DNA of 64,000 nt from LMUY01 sp965199165 (GTDB lineage: Bacteria; Pseudomonadota; Alphaproteobacteria; Acetobacterales; Acetobacteraceae), in NCBI GenBank assembly GCA_965199165.1, contig OZ240681.1, positions 3,906,001 through 3,970,000 of the forward strand, written 5' to 3'. The position numbers were made by a program, and so were the translations under genes. Shown one piece after another: positions 33,804 through 41,302 of the stretch. Position 1 is the stretch's first letter. Each line of letters begins with the position of its first letter. The notes beneath the pieces are model-generated. The model searched no databases. It saw only the letters and a program-made list of their open reading frames with translations, and was not told the DNA's origin.

Positions 33804-34204
33804 CGGAGACCGCCGTGAAATTTCCAAATATGCACGAGGAACTAGAGTTCCACCTGAGTTACTTGTCGGACGAAGCATACCAACACCGGGCTTGGTCTTG
33901 TGGAATATACGACGGGCATCACGTGTCTTTTGACAACATCGTTCATTTCTTATTTGATGACACGAATTTATCAAGGAATGCAGATGGCTGCATTGGATGG
34001 TTCATCTGCGATGCCGAAGAAGCTGCGCATGTCCGGGCGGTGACCGAGGCCATTGCCGTCATGCTGAAAACGTACGGCCCAGACCTCACTGACGCTCAAT
34101 ACACCGAGAAGCCGGAGTGGCAGCACGTCCTTGCCACGGCCAAAGCTGCGCTCGCGGTGGTGCGCGCGAACGGGAAGCACCTACCCGCGTCGCCCGCCGA
34201 GTAA
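33800..34204 (+). CDS. Putative immunity protein 1 (SCO4402-like)
   Basis: A 134-aa acidic cytosolic protein without a signal peptide or membrane segment. Its ATG overlaps the toxin stop (ATGA), as expected for a toxin-immunity pair. It contains HEELEFHLSYLSDEAYQ, HFLFDDTNLSRNADGCIGW and TDAQYTEKPEWQHVL. This pattern recalls small proteins annotated as SCO4402 family, several of which adjoin toxin genes; the family name is from memory. The first half is markedly less GC-rich than neighbouring genes, a sign of transfer together with the toxin tail. A close paralogue lies 310 bases downstream. Confidence 0.7.
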   Translation: MTETAVKFPNMHEELEFHLSYLSDEAYQHRAWSCGIYDGHHVSFDNIVHFLFDDTNLSRNADGCIGWFICDAEEAAHVRAVTEAIAVMLKTYGPDLTDAQYTEKPEWQHVLATAKAALAVVRANGKHLPASPAE

Positions 34205-34235
34205 GGCTCGAGCCCAGCAACAAGGGGCCACACCG

Positions 34236-34477
34236 ACCGGCTTTCCTATCGGCCGCATGAGCGGCGGGAGGCCGAGGCCGCGGTTCGGGAGGCGGCGCAG
34301 CGGTTTGGGCTGAACCTGCGGGACTATGCCGACCTGCGGGCGGCGATTGCCTACGCCTATGTGGAGGGCGCCGGGCCGCGGGTGACGCGGGAACTGACCG
34401 GGGGCAAAGGTGCAGTGAAAGACGACCCTGGAAATTCTCACATTCCGTTGGTTGAATATAGACGCTGGGCTGCTTGA
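34236..34477 (+). pseudogene. Truncated second copy of the toxin gene (orphan C-terminal module)
   Basis: From about 34236 the DNA realigns with the toxin gene. Bases 34261-34405 are about 94% identical to 33041-33185, encoding RREAEAAVREAAQRFGLN and onward. After RELTGG the frame jumps straight to a different version of the toxin tail, AVKDDPGNSHIPLVEYRRW, and stops at 34475-34477. About 535 bases of the full-length gene, including most of the effector domain, are missing, and a one-base deletion near 34245 breaks the frame upstream. No start codon or ribosome site fits. It is best read as a displaced orphan toxin module decayed to a remnant. Confidence 0.7.
34261..34405 (+). repeat. Direct repeat copy of 33041-33185
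   Basis: A 145-bp direct repeat with about nine mismatches, 1,220 bp downstream of its partner inside the toxin gene. It could serve as a recombination site that swaps toxin tail plus immunity gene between the two positions. Confidence 0.85.
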
Positions 34478-34513
34478 GACACACCGTGATGGAGAACGTC
34501 ATGCGATCCGAAC

Positions 34514-34888
34514 ATGCATGAGGAGTTGAAATATCACTTGAGTTATTTGTCGAATGAAGAATATCAAATACGGGCGTGGCAGCACAGGATATACGATGGG
34601 GATCATGTCTCGTTCGACAACATCACCCATTTCCTGTTCGACGATACAGATCTCTCGAGGGATGCAGATGGCTGCATAGGATGGTTCATCCTTGATGCCG
34701 AACAACCGGCCTCTGTGCGAGCCGTGACCGAAGCCATCAAAGTCGTGCTGGACACGTATGGTCCGGACCTGACAGATGCCCAGTACACGCAGACGCCCGA
34801 GTGGCAGCACGTCCTCGTCGCGGCGGAAGCGGCGCTCGACATCGTGCGTGCGAACGCGGCCCACCTTCCCGTGTCGCCGACCCGGTAA
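34514..34888 (+). CDS. Putative immunity protein 2 (paralogue of immunity 1)
   Basis: A 124-aa protein closely similar to immunity protein 1 throughout: HEELKYHLSYLSNEEYQ, YDGDHVSFDNI, HFLFDDTDLSRDADGCIGW, TYGPDLTDAQYT, PEWQHVL. It follows the toxin remnant. Compared with paralogue 1 the upstream 30 bases have changed frame, so the 10-residue N-terminal extension is lost and translation must begin at ATG 34514, aligned with Met11 of paralogue 1. It probably guards against the toxin variant whose tail survives in the remnant. Confidence 0.7.
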   Translation: MHEELKYHLSYLSNEEYQIRAWQHRIYDGDHVSFDNITHFLFDDTDLSRDADGCIGWFILDAEQPASVRAVTEAIKVVLDTYGPDLTDAQYTQTPEWQHVLVAAEAALDIVRANAAHLPVSPTR

Positions 34889-34921
34889 CCTGGCATCCCG
34901 GAACAGGCTATTGCTTCCAAA

Positions 34922-34998
34922 GTAGGGCGGAAACGCGCAGCGCCTTCCGCCGCCCAGTGCCGCGGGCTGGCGGAAGGCGCTGCGCTTTTCCGCCCTAC
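34922..34998. repeat. Long REP-like palindrome at the island's right boundary
   Basis: Two 30-nt arms (34922-34951 and 34969-34998) are complementary with a single mismatch, around a 17-nt centre. The arm begins GTAGGGCGGAAA and ends CGCCTTCCGCC. Similar GTAGGGCGGAT-type extragenic palindromes are common in proteobacteria (general knowledge). It lies between immunity 2 and the converging transketolase-like gene, and would fold into a strong terminator-like hairpin in either transcript. Confidence 0.8.
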
Positions 34999-35044
34999 GC
35001 CACCGGTGAGAGATTGTTGGACGCAAACTCGCGACGGCCATGGC

Positions 35045-36949
35045 TCAGGCCCGCGTGAGCCGCCGCTTCACGGCTGCCGTTACCGCCTCCGCCGTCAGGC
35101 CAAAATGGCGAAACAGATCGGGTGCGGGGGCGGAGGCGCCGAAGCCCGGCAGGCCCAGGAACACGCCGCCCTCGCCCAGCCAGCGTTCCCAGCCGAAGCC
35201 GCAGGCCGCCTCGATCCCGAAGCGCGGCGCTGCTCCCAGCACCGCTGCGCGCAGGCCCGCTTCGGCCCGGGCGAACAGGCTCCAGCAGGGCATGGACACC
35301 ACCGCAACGGCGATCCCCTCGGCCGCCAGGCGGTCGCGGGCGGCGAGCGCCAGGGCGACCTCGCTGCCGCTCGCGATCAGCGTGGCGGCACGGGGGCCGT
35401 TCGCCTCCGCCAGCACGTAGGCGCCGCGCGCGCTGCGGTTCTCGGCCACGTCCGTCCGCAGGGTGGGCAACGCCTGCTCCGACAGCACCAGCATGGACGG
35501 GCCGTCCGTGCGCCGGACCGCCACTTCGCAGCACTCCGCCGCCTCCACCGCGTCCGCCGGGCGCAGCACCAGCAGGTTCGGGATGGCGCGCAGCCCGGCC
35601 AGCTGTTCCACCGGCTGGTAGGCGGCACCGTCCGCCCCCAGCCCGATGCTGTCATGCGTCGCGACGTGGATGGCGCGCAGCCCCATCATCGCGGACAGCC
35701 GCAGCGCCGGGCGCATCCCGTCCGTGGTGGCCAGCGGCGCCACCGCGTAGGGCAGCAGCCCGCCATGCAGCGCCAGCCCGTTCAGGCAGGCGGCCATGCC
35801 GTGCTCGCGCGGCCCGTAATGCACCTGCCGGCCGGAGAAGCTGCCGGGCTTGACCGGCGCGCCGCGGCCTGGCCCAAGCTCGGTCTGGCCGCCCACCAGC
35901 TCCGGGAAGCCGGGCGCCAGCGCCTCCAGCAGCCGTTCGGCGGAGGCGCGCGTGCTGGCGTGGCGGCGGTCGGCAGCCAGCACGGCCTTGAACGCGGCCA
36001 GGGCGTCCCCCCAGCTCTCCGGCAGGCGGCGGCCCAGCACCCGCTCGAACTCGGGCCTTTGCGGATGGTGGTTCAGCCGCTTCAGCCAGGCCCGCCGCGC
36101 CGCGCTGCCGCCATGCCCGGCCTCCGCCCAACGCGCCTGCACCTCCGAGCCGGTCGCCACGGGCTGCCACCGCCCGCTGAGCGTGGTGCGGCAGGCGATC
36201 AGCGTCGGCTTGCGCGCCCGGGCGGAGAGCGACAGCGCGGAGGCCAGGGCCGCCGGGTCGTGCGCATCCACCGTGCGCGTCGCCCAACCGAGCGCCGCGA
36301 ACCGGCGCAGCGCGTCGTCCGGGCCGGCCAGGGCGCTGCAGCAGTCGACGGAGCCGGTGTCGTCCTCCAGCAGGACGGTCAGCTTCTCCAGCCGCAGGTG
36401 CCCGGCCAGGCTGGCGGCCTCATGGCTGATGCCCTCCATCAGGTCGCCCAAGGTCGCCACCACGGAGGTCCGGTGGTCGACTAGGCTCTTGCCGAACCGC
36501 GCCGCCATCAGCCGCTCGCCGAGCGCCATGCCCACCGCCATGCCGAGCCCCTGGCCGAGCGGCCCGGTTGTCGCCTCCACCGCCGGATGGAGGGTGGAGT
36601 CCGGGTGGCCCGCGGCGACGCTGCCAAGCTCGCGGTGCCGCGCCAGGGCGGCGGCGTCCATGCCCTGGTGCCCGGTGAGGTGCAGCAACGCGTACAGCAG
36701 GGGGGCGCCGTAGCCGGGCGAGATGACGAAGCGGTCGCGGTCCGGCCAATGGGGGTCCGCCGCGTCGAAGCGGTGGAAGGCGGTCCAGAGCACCGTGACG
36801 GCGTCCGCCATGCCGATGGCCAGATGCCCCTCGGGCGCCATTCCCACCGCCACGGAACGGAGCGCGTCCGCCATGCCGCGCTCGGTGGTTTCGGCGGTTG
36901 GGGCGATCGGGGGTGGTATGAGGGTGACGGAGTCAGCCGGCCACGTCAT
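35045..36949 (-). CDS. Transketolase-like protein with altered cofactor and catalytic residues
   Basis: A 634-aa protein with full-length transketolase similarity (TTGPLGQGLGMAVGMALGE, DLMEGISHEAASLAGHL, HYGPREHGM, THDSIGLGADG). Key positions are changed relative to E. coli TktA. The His of NGHGS is Tyr80. The Mg-binding Asp of GDG is Leu167. The Mg-binding Asn of DDNG is Asp197. The His of GPTHQPVEQ is Tyr444. The loop that normally has GTHDSHG is replaced by GSEVQARWAE. Glu382, which activates the cofactor, is kept. Thiamine diphosphate binding is therefore doubtful, and a separate standard transketolase is presumably encoded elsewhere. ATG 36949 has AGGAG upstream. Confidence 0.8.
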   Translation of the reverse strand: MTWPADSVTLIPPPIAPTAETTERGMADALRSVAVGMAPEGHLAIGMADAVTVLWTAFHRFDAADPHWPDRDRFVISPGYGAPLLYALLHLTGHQGMDAAALARHRELGSVAAGHPDSTLHPAVEATTGPLGQGLGMAVGMALGERLMAARFGKSLVDHRTSVVATLGDLMEGISHEAASLAGHLRLEKLTVLLEDDTGSVDCCSALAGPDDALRRFAALGWATRTVDAHDPAALASALSLSARARKPTLIACRTTLSGRWQPVATGSEVQARWAEAGHGGSAARRAWLKRLNHHPQRPEFERVLGRRLPESWGDALAAFKAVLAADRRHASTRASAERLLEALAPGFPELVGGQTELGPGRGAPVKPGSFSGRQVHYGPREHGMAACLNGLALHGGLLPYAVAPLATTDGMRPALRLSAMMGLRAIHVATHDSIGLGADGAAYQPVEQLAGLRAIPNLLVLRPADAVEAAECCEVAVRRTDGPSMLVLSEQALPTLRTDVAENRSARGAYVLAEANGPRAATLIASGSEVALALAARDRLAAEGIAVAVVSMPCWSLFARAEAGLRAAVLGAAPRFGIEAACGFGWERWLGEGGVFLGLPGFGASAPAPDLFRHFGLTAEAVTAAVKRRLTRA

Positions 36950-37013
36950 GCGCTCTCCTGCGTGGCGGGCGGTCTAAGGGGCGAGGCTGGGCGCGGCAAG
37001 AGGTGTGGGGCGC

Positions 37014-38264
37014 TCAGCGCACGCGGTTGGCCCGTGCCAGCACGACCTCCAGCAGCACCTGGCAGCCGGCTTCCGCCTGCTCCGGCTCGATGCTTTCCGC
37101 CTCGTTGTGCGACAGGCCGTCGCGGCACGGGGTGAAGATCATCGCACTGGGCACGTGCGGCGCCACGAAGATCGCGTCATGCCCGGCGCCGGAGACGATC
37201 TCGCGCGCCGGGTAGCCCAGCCGCGCCGCCGCCTCCCGCACCAGGGCGACGCAGCCGGGGTCGAACGGCTGCGCGGGGATGCGCACGCGCTGCTCCAGCG
37301 ACAGCGCCACGTCGGCGTCGCGGGCGATGAAGCCGGCGTCGCGCGGGAACTGCGTGGCGATGCGTTCCAGTTCCGCCTCGTCCGGATGGCGGAACTCGAC
37401 GGAGAAGCGGACTTCGCCCGGGATGACGTTGCGGCTGTTCGGCAGCACGAAGAGCTGGCCCACCGTGCCGCGCCCGGCCTCGCCCCGGGCGCGCATCGTG
37501 CGGTCCACCAGGTCGATGATGCGGGCGGCCCCCACCAGCGCGTCGCGCCGGGCGCCGGGCGGGGTGGTGCCGGCGTGGCTGTCCCGCCCGGTCACCACGG
37601 CATCGTACCAGATCTGCGCCTGCCCGCCGGTGACGATGCCGATCGTCTTGCCCTCCGCCTCCAGGACCGGCCCTTGCTCGATATGCAGCTCGAAATAGCT
37701 GTCGGCGGGGAAGCGCCCGGCGGGCGCCGTGCCGCGATAGCCGGTCGCGTCCAGCGCCTCGCCCAGGCTGACCCCGTCCGCGTCGCGCAACGCCTCCGTC
37801 GCCGCCTGGTCGAACATGCCCGCCCAAACGCCGGATCCCATCATCGCCTTGCCGAACCGCGCCCCCTCCTCATCGGTCCAGTTCACCAGTTCGACCGGCG
37901 CCTCCGTCTCAACCCCAAGCTCCTGCAGCGTCCGCATGACCTCCAGCCCGGCGATCACCCCCAGGGCGCCGTCGAACTTGCCCCCGGTGGGCTGGCTGTC
38001 CAGGTGGCTGCCGAACAGCACGGGCGGACGGGCGGAATCGCGGCCGGGCCGGCGGGCGAACATGTTGCCCATCGTGTCCATGCGCACCGTCAGGCCTGCC
38101 TCCACGCACCAGGCGCGGAACCGGTCCCGGCCCGCCCGGTCGACCGGGGTCAGCGCAATCCGCCGCACGCCGCCTTTCGCGGTGGCGCCGATCTCGGCCA
38201 TCGCCATCAGGCTGTCCCACAGGCGGCGGCCATCGATGCGCTGGTTGCTCGGTGCGGCTGGCAT
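37014..38264 (-). CDS. M20-family Zn amidohydrolase (N-carbamoyl-L-amino acid/allantoate/ureidoglycolate type)
   Basis: A 416-aa hydrolase of the AllC/HyuC group, which cleaves N-carbamoyl or ureido compounds. The metal ligands appear in order: GSHLDSQPTGGKFDGALGV (His and Asp), NWTDEEGARFG (Glu-Glu), ELHIEQGPVLE (His), and GLSHNEAE near the end. GRDSHAGTTPPGARRDA is the dimerisation-domain signature. ATG 38264 gives the normal family length; the open frame upstream overlaps the divergent lipoprotein gene. The exact substrate is not decidable. Confidence 0.88.
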   Translation of the reverse strand: MPAAPSNQRIDGRRLWDSLMAMAEIGATAKGGVRRIALTPVDRAGRDRFRAWCVEAGLTVRMDTMGNMFARRPGRDSARPPVLFGSHLDSQPTGGKFDGALGVIAGLEVMRTLQELGVETEAPVELVNWTDEEGARFGKAMMGSGVWAGMFDQAATEALRDADGVSLGEALDATGYRGTAPAGRFPADSYFELHIEQGPVLEAEGKTIGIVTGGQAQIWYDAVVTGRDSHAGTTPPGARRDALVGAARIIDLVDRTMRARGEAGRGTVGQLFVLPNSRNVIPGEVRFSVEFRHPDEAELERIATQFPRDAGFIARDADVALSLEQRVRIPAQPFDPGCVALVREAAARLGYPAREIVSGAGHDAIFVAPHVPSAMIFTPCRDGLSHNEAESIEPEQAEAGCQVLLEVVLARANRVR

Positions 38265-38330
38265 TGCGGCGGCTCTCCATGTTGGGTCAGGGCATCTTGC
38301 CCGGGTGCGGGTTTGATGCAACGTGGCAGC

Positions 38331-38765
38331 ATGGCCCGCCTCCCTCCCGCCGCGCTTGCCCTGGTCCTGCTGCTGGCCGCGGGATGCACGCTGATCGACC
38401 AGCGGACCTTCAACCCGCAGGCGGGCGCACGGCCGAAGCCGCCGCCGCCCGCCGGGCCAGGCCCCGCGCCACCGCTGGTGACGGTCGATTTCGCCAAGCC
38501 CGATCCGCAATACGCGGCCGCTTTGCACCAGGCGGTCGCCGACGCGGTCGCCGCCAAGCCGGACGTCGCGTTCGATGTCGTGACCGTGGTGCCCGGCCGG
38601 GGCACACCGGAGGAACAGGTCGCCGCCGCCAGCGGGATCACCGCGGACGCGCGGGAAATCGCGCGCGCCATCAACCGCGACGGCGTGGACGACGACCGCA
38701 TCCATCTGGAAGCCCGCTCAGACGCCGCGGTGACCACCCGGCAGGTGCAGGTGTTCGTGCACTAG
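38331..38765 (+). CDS. Small predicted lipoprotein of unknown function
   Basis: A 144-aa protein with a lipoprotein signal peptide, ALVLLLAAGC, so Cys19 would be lipidated. A Pro-rich linker (PKPPPPAGPGPAPP) follows. The rest (QAVADAVAAKPDVAFDVV to the end) is a compact domain with polar helices and ends RQVQVFVH. I recognise no family. ATG 38331 gives an ideal signal peptide; ATG 38316 would add five residues. It is transcribed away from the amidohydrolase gene. Confidence 0.72.
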   Translation: MARLPPAALALVLLLAAGCTLIDQRTFNPQAGARPKPPPPAGPGPAPPLVTVDFAKPDPQYAAALHQAVADAVAAKPDVAFDVVTVVPGRGTPEEQVAAASGITADAREIARAINRDGVDDDRIHLEARSDAAVTTRQVQVFVH

Positions 38766-38807
38766 TGCTCCGACTCAATCAAAAGATTAAAGCACGTGTC
38801 GGAGCAC
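38765..38807 (+). terminator. Hairpin after the lipoprotein gene
   Basis: GTGCTCCGAC at 38765-38774 pairs perfectly with GTCGGAGCAC at 38798-38807 (10-bp stem, 23-nt AT-rich loop), immediately after the stop. There is no T-run, and a TTTGATTT stretch follows only 5 bases later. Confidence 0.55.
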
Positions 38808-38917
38808 CAGTTTGATTTGGTGGGCCGATACAGCTGCCGGGCCGAAGCGCCCGTCAGCATCGGACCACTCGCTTCGATCCGCGTGACCGCGGTTCGCAGC
38901 TGTCGGCGCAAAGCGAG

Positions 38918-39223
38918 TTACTTCAAGAACGAGTAGAGGATCCCGATCAGCGCCAGGCTCGGGATGCACAAGGCCAGCCCGGCGCTCCAGCCGGCCTCGG
39001 GCGCGCCGGGGCGGTCGCCGGGCTCGTCTTCTCCACCGGCGAAGTCATCCTCCTCCAACACGCGGCGGATGTCGTCCGACATTGCATCCCCGGGCTTGGG
39101 CAGCCTGAGAAGGACCGGCAAGCCCGCTGCCGCGCGATGGATGGTGGCAGTGAGCCGGCCCGCCACGCGCGCATGAGATGGATGAGGCGCCCAGTCGGAA
39201 GTCGTCGCCTGCGTCATGACCAT
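38918..39223 (-). CDS. Small protein with one C-terminal membrane segment (101 aa)
   Basis: A 101-aa protein. The N-terminal about 75 residues are polar and end in an acidic stretch (LEEDDFAGGEDEPGD); the last about 24 residues form one hydrophobic helix (GLALCIPSLALIGILYSFLK). The layout is that of a tail-anchored inner-membrane protein. ATG 39223 was chosen for the AAGGAGG five bases ahead; longer in-frame starts lack such a site. Two similar small genes lie just upstream on the same strand. Function unknown. Confidence 0.6.
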   Translation of the reverse strand: MVMTQATTSDWAPHPSHARVAGRLTATIHRAAAGLPVLLRLPKPGDAMSDDIRRVLEEDDFAGGEDEPGDRPGAPEAGWSAGLALCIPSLALIGILYSFLK

Positions 39224-39363
39224 GGAGCCTCCTTGCCGCTCCTGTTCCACCAAACTGAACGAGGATGATGAACGTTCGTCTAATAAATACGCGCTATCTT
39301 GTATTTCAGCGCCGATCGCCACGGTGTGAAAACAGAGCGCCACCCGTTACCAGCCGGCGAGCG

Positions 39364-39534
39364 TCAGGAAACCGAGATGACGGCGAAGGTGCAGACCGCT
39401 GCGATCGCCAGGACGATGCGGACGATCAGCCGGCGTTCATCGTCCAGCGGCGTCGACGCCAATGGAGCTGCCTCCGTATGATCGAAGTTCATGGCGATAT
39501 CCCGGCGCAGCTGCGGGGTAAGGTCGCGGGTCAT
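39364..39534 (-). CDS. 56-aa protein with one C-terminal membrane segment
   Basis: A very short gene: MTRDLTPQLRRDIAMNF at the start and a hydrophobic end RLIVRIVLAIAAVCTFAVIS. AGGAG stands 6 bases before the ATG at 39534, and the gene starts 12 bases after the preceding stop at 39547, so it is probably real and co-transcribed. The plan, a polar N-terminus and one terminal helix, copies its two neighbours. No family is recognised. Confidence 0.6.
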   Translation of the reverse strand: MTRDLTPQLRRDIAMNFDHTEAAPLASTPLDDERRLIVRIVLAIAAVCTFAVISVS

Positions 39535-39546
39535 CTGTGTCTCCTG

Positions 39547-39810
39547 TTAGATGAGGGTGAGAAGCAGGGCGCCGATCCCGGCCCAGATCGGCACGCACAA
39601 GGCGACCGCCAGGGCGATGCCGCGCGGCGGCGCGATCGGGTCGCGCGGAGCCCAGTCGTCGTCGGCGCGGTCGTCGCCTGAGGCGACGCTGGCCGTCGGC
39701 TCGCGCAGAAGGTGGATCAGCTCGAAGGAGACGGAGCCGCGACCCGCCCGCCGGCGCTCCAGCGCGTCGGAGGCAAGCGTGTTTCCACAAACCGTATCGA
39801 CTTCAAGCAT
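39547..39810 (-). CDS. Small protein with one C-terminal membrane segment (87 aa)
   Basis: An 87-aa protein with a charged N-terminal domain (SDALERRRAGRGSVSFELIHLLRE), an acidic linker (SGDDRADDDW) and a final hydrophobic helix (IALAVALCVPIWAGIGALLL). It heads a run of three such genes. The start ATG 39810 has only a weak purine stretch upstream. No family is recognised. Confidence 0.6.
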   Translation of the reverse strand: MLEVDTVCGNTLASDALERRRAGRGSVSFELIHLLREPTASVASGDDRADDDWAPRDPIAPPRGIALAVALCVPIWAGIGALLLTLI

Positions 39811-39908
39811 CGTGGTTGGACCCTCTGCAACGAGGGTGAGCTTGCAGCCGGCCTCCTCACCACCGGGTTAACATCCGGGGCGGCTTTTTAGACAAACGGC
39901 GAAAATCG

Positions 39909-41270
39909 CTACAGCGCTGGATGCCGGCGGGCGCCCGTTCGCGAGACGCTGACGATGATGCCGAGAGTGGCGAAGGCAGCCCCTGCCTTCAGGCAGGTCA
40001 CCGCACCTGCCGCACCCGCAAGCCCGAAGATCAACGCCACCACGGCGGAGCCGACCGACCACCCGACGGTCCGGGCGACCGCCACCATGCCACTGGCGGC
40101 ACCGTTGCGGCTGGGCGGTCCGGCGGTCATCAACGTGAGGTTGTTGGGCGTCTGGTAGAAGCCGAACCCGACGCCGCAGACGCCCATGCGCCACGTCACG
40201 TCCCAGTCCGCCGGCGTCGCCGGCATGGTCGCCAGCAGGACGAGCCCGATGGCGAGCGCCGTCAGCCCCAGGCTGCCCAGCAGCGCCGCCGGGTAGCGGG
40301 TGGCGAGCCGCCCGGCGACCGGTGCGGCGACCGCCACCATCAGCGGCCACGGCGTCACCAGCAAGCCGGTCGCCACCGCAGAACGGTGCATTACCGTCTG
40401 GAACAGGAACGGCAACGACACGTAGGCGAGGATCTGCGCCGCGTAGGAGCACATGGAGGTGCAGACGGACAGCGCGAACAGCGGGATGCGCAGCAGGTCC
40501 AACGGCAGCAGCGGCTTCGCCTGCCGGGATTGCTGCCACACCAGCAGGCCACCGCAGGCCAGGCCGGCGGCGACCTCACCCAGCGCGATCGGCAGGTCGG
40601 CGCCGCCAAGCCCGTCCACGCCCGTGACGACCAAGCCCAAAGCCGCCGCACTGAGCAGCACTCCAAGCAGGTCGAGCGGCCGCTTCTGCCGGATGCCGGG
40701 CGGTGCCTTGGCCATGAACAGCGGCACGGCGACCACGCCGAGCGGGACGTTGACCAGGAACAGCCACGGCCAGGTCGCGACGGACAGGATCAGGGCCGCG
40801 ATCGTCGGCCCCAGCGCGGCCGAGATCGCCACCGCCAAGGCGATCAGCGCGAAGCCCTGCGCCAGCAGCTTCTGCGGGTAGATGGTGCGGACCAGCGCGC
40901 CGCCGAGCGCCGCCATGCAGGCGCCGCCCACGCCCTGCACCACGCGGGCACCCACCAGCGTCGCCAGCGTCGGGGACAGCGCGCAGCCGAGCGAGGCGAC
41001 GGTGAACAGCGCCAGGCCGAAGCCGTAGACCCGCTTCAAGCCCTGCGACTCGCCCAGGGCGGCCAAAGGCAGGAGCGAAACGGTTACGGCAAGCTGGTAG
41101 CTGTTGACCACCCAGACGGTCGCGGCGTCGGTGCTCGACAGCTCCCGCGCGATGGTCGGCAGTGCGATGTTGGCGATGGCGCTATCCAGCCCGGCCAGCA
41201 CGATCCCCAGGATGGCGCAGCCCATGACCCATCGCCGCTGGCCTGCGGGAAGCCCGTCCGTCTGCTGCAT
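39909..41270 (-). CDS. MFS drug exporter, DHA2/EmrB-QacA type
   Basis: A 453-aa major facilitator with about 14 hydrophobic segments. Diagnostic motifs are LAGLDSAIANIALPTIARELS in helix 1, WVVNSYQLAVTVSLLPLAAL, GARVVQGVGGACMAALGGAL (motif C-like region) and NVPLGVVAVPLF. Such transporters export drugs, dyes or fatty acids by proton antiport. There is no adjacent membrane-fusion or regulator gene. tRNA-Ser lies 32 bases upstream on the same strand. Confidence 0.9.
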   Translation of the reverse strand: MQQTDGLPAGQRRWVMGCAILGIVLAGLDSAIANIALPTIARELSSTDAATVWVVNSYQLAVTVSLLPLAALGESQGLKRVYGFGLALFTVASLGCALSPTLATLVGARVVQGVGGACMAALGGALVRTIYPQKLLAQGFALIALAVAISAALGPTIAALILSVATWPWLFLVNVPLGVVAVPLFMAKAPPGIRQKRPLDLLGVLLSAAALGLVVTGVDGLGGADLPIALGEVAAGLACGGLLVWQQSRQAKPLLPLDLLRIPLFALSVCTSMCSYAAQILAYVSLPFLFQTVMHRSAVATGLLVTPWPLMVAVAAPVAGRLATRYPAALLGSLGLTALAIGLVLLATMPATPADWDVTWRMGVCGVGFGFYQTPNNLTLMTAGPPSRNGAASGMVAVARTVGWSVGSAVVALIFGLAGAAGAVTCLKAGAAFATLGIIVSVSRTGARRHPAL

Positions 41271-41302
41271 GCTGCTCCTTCAGGGCCCGGCCGCAAGGAA
41301 GC

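Noticed and set aside
32406..35000. Prophage or transposon as the source of the island
   Set aside because: No integrase, transposase, structural phage gene, target duplication or terminal inverted repeats were seen; only the REP-like palindrome lies at one edge.
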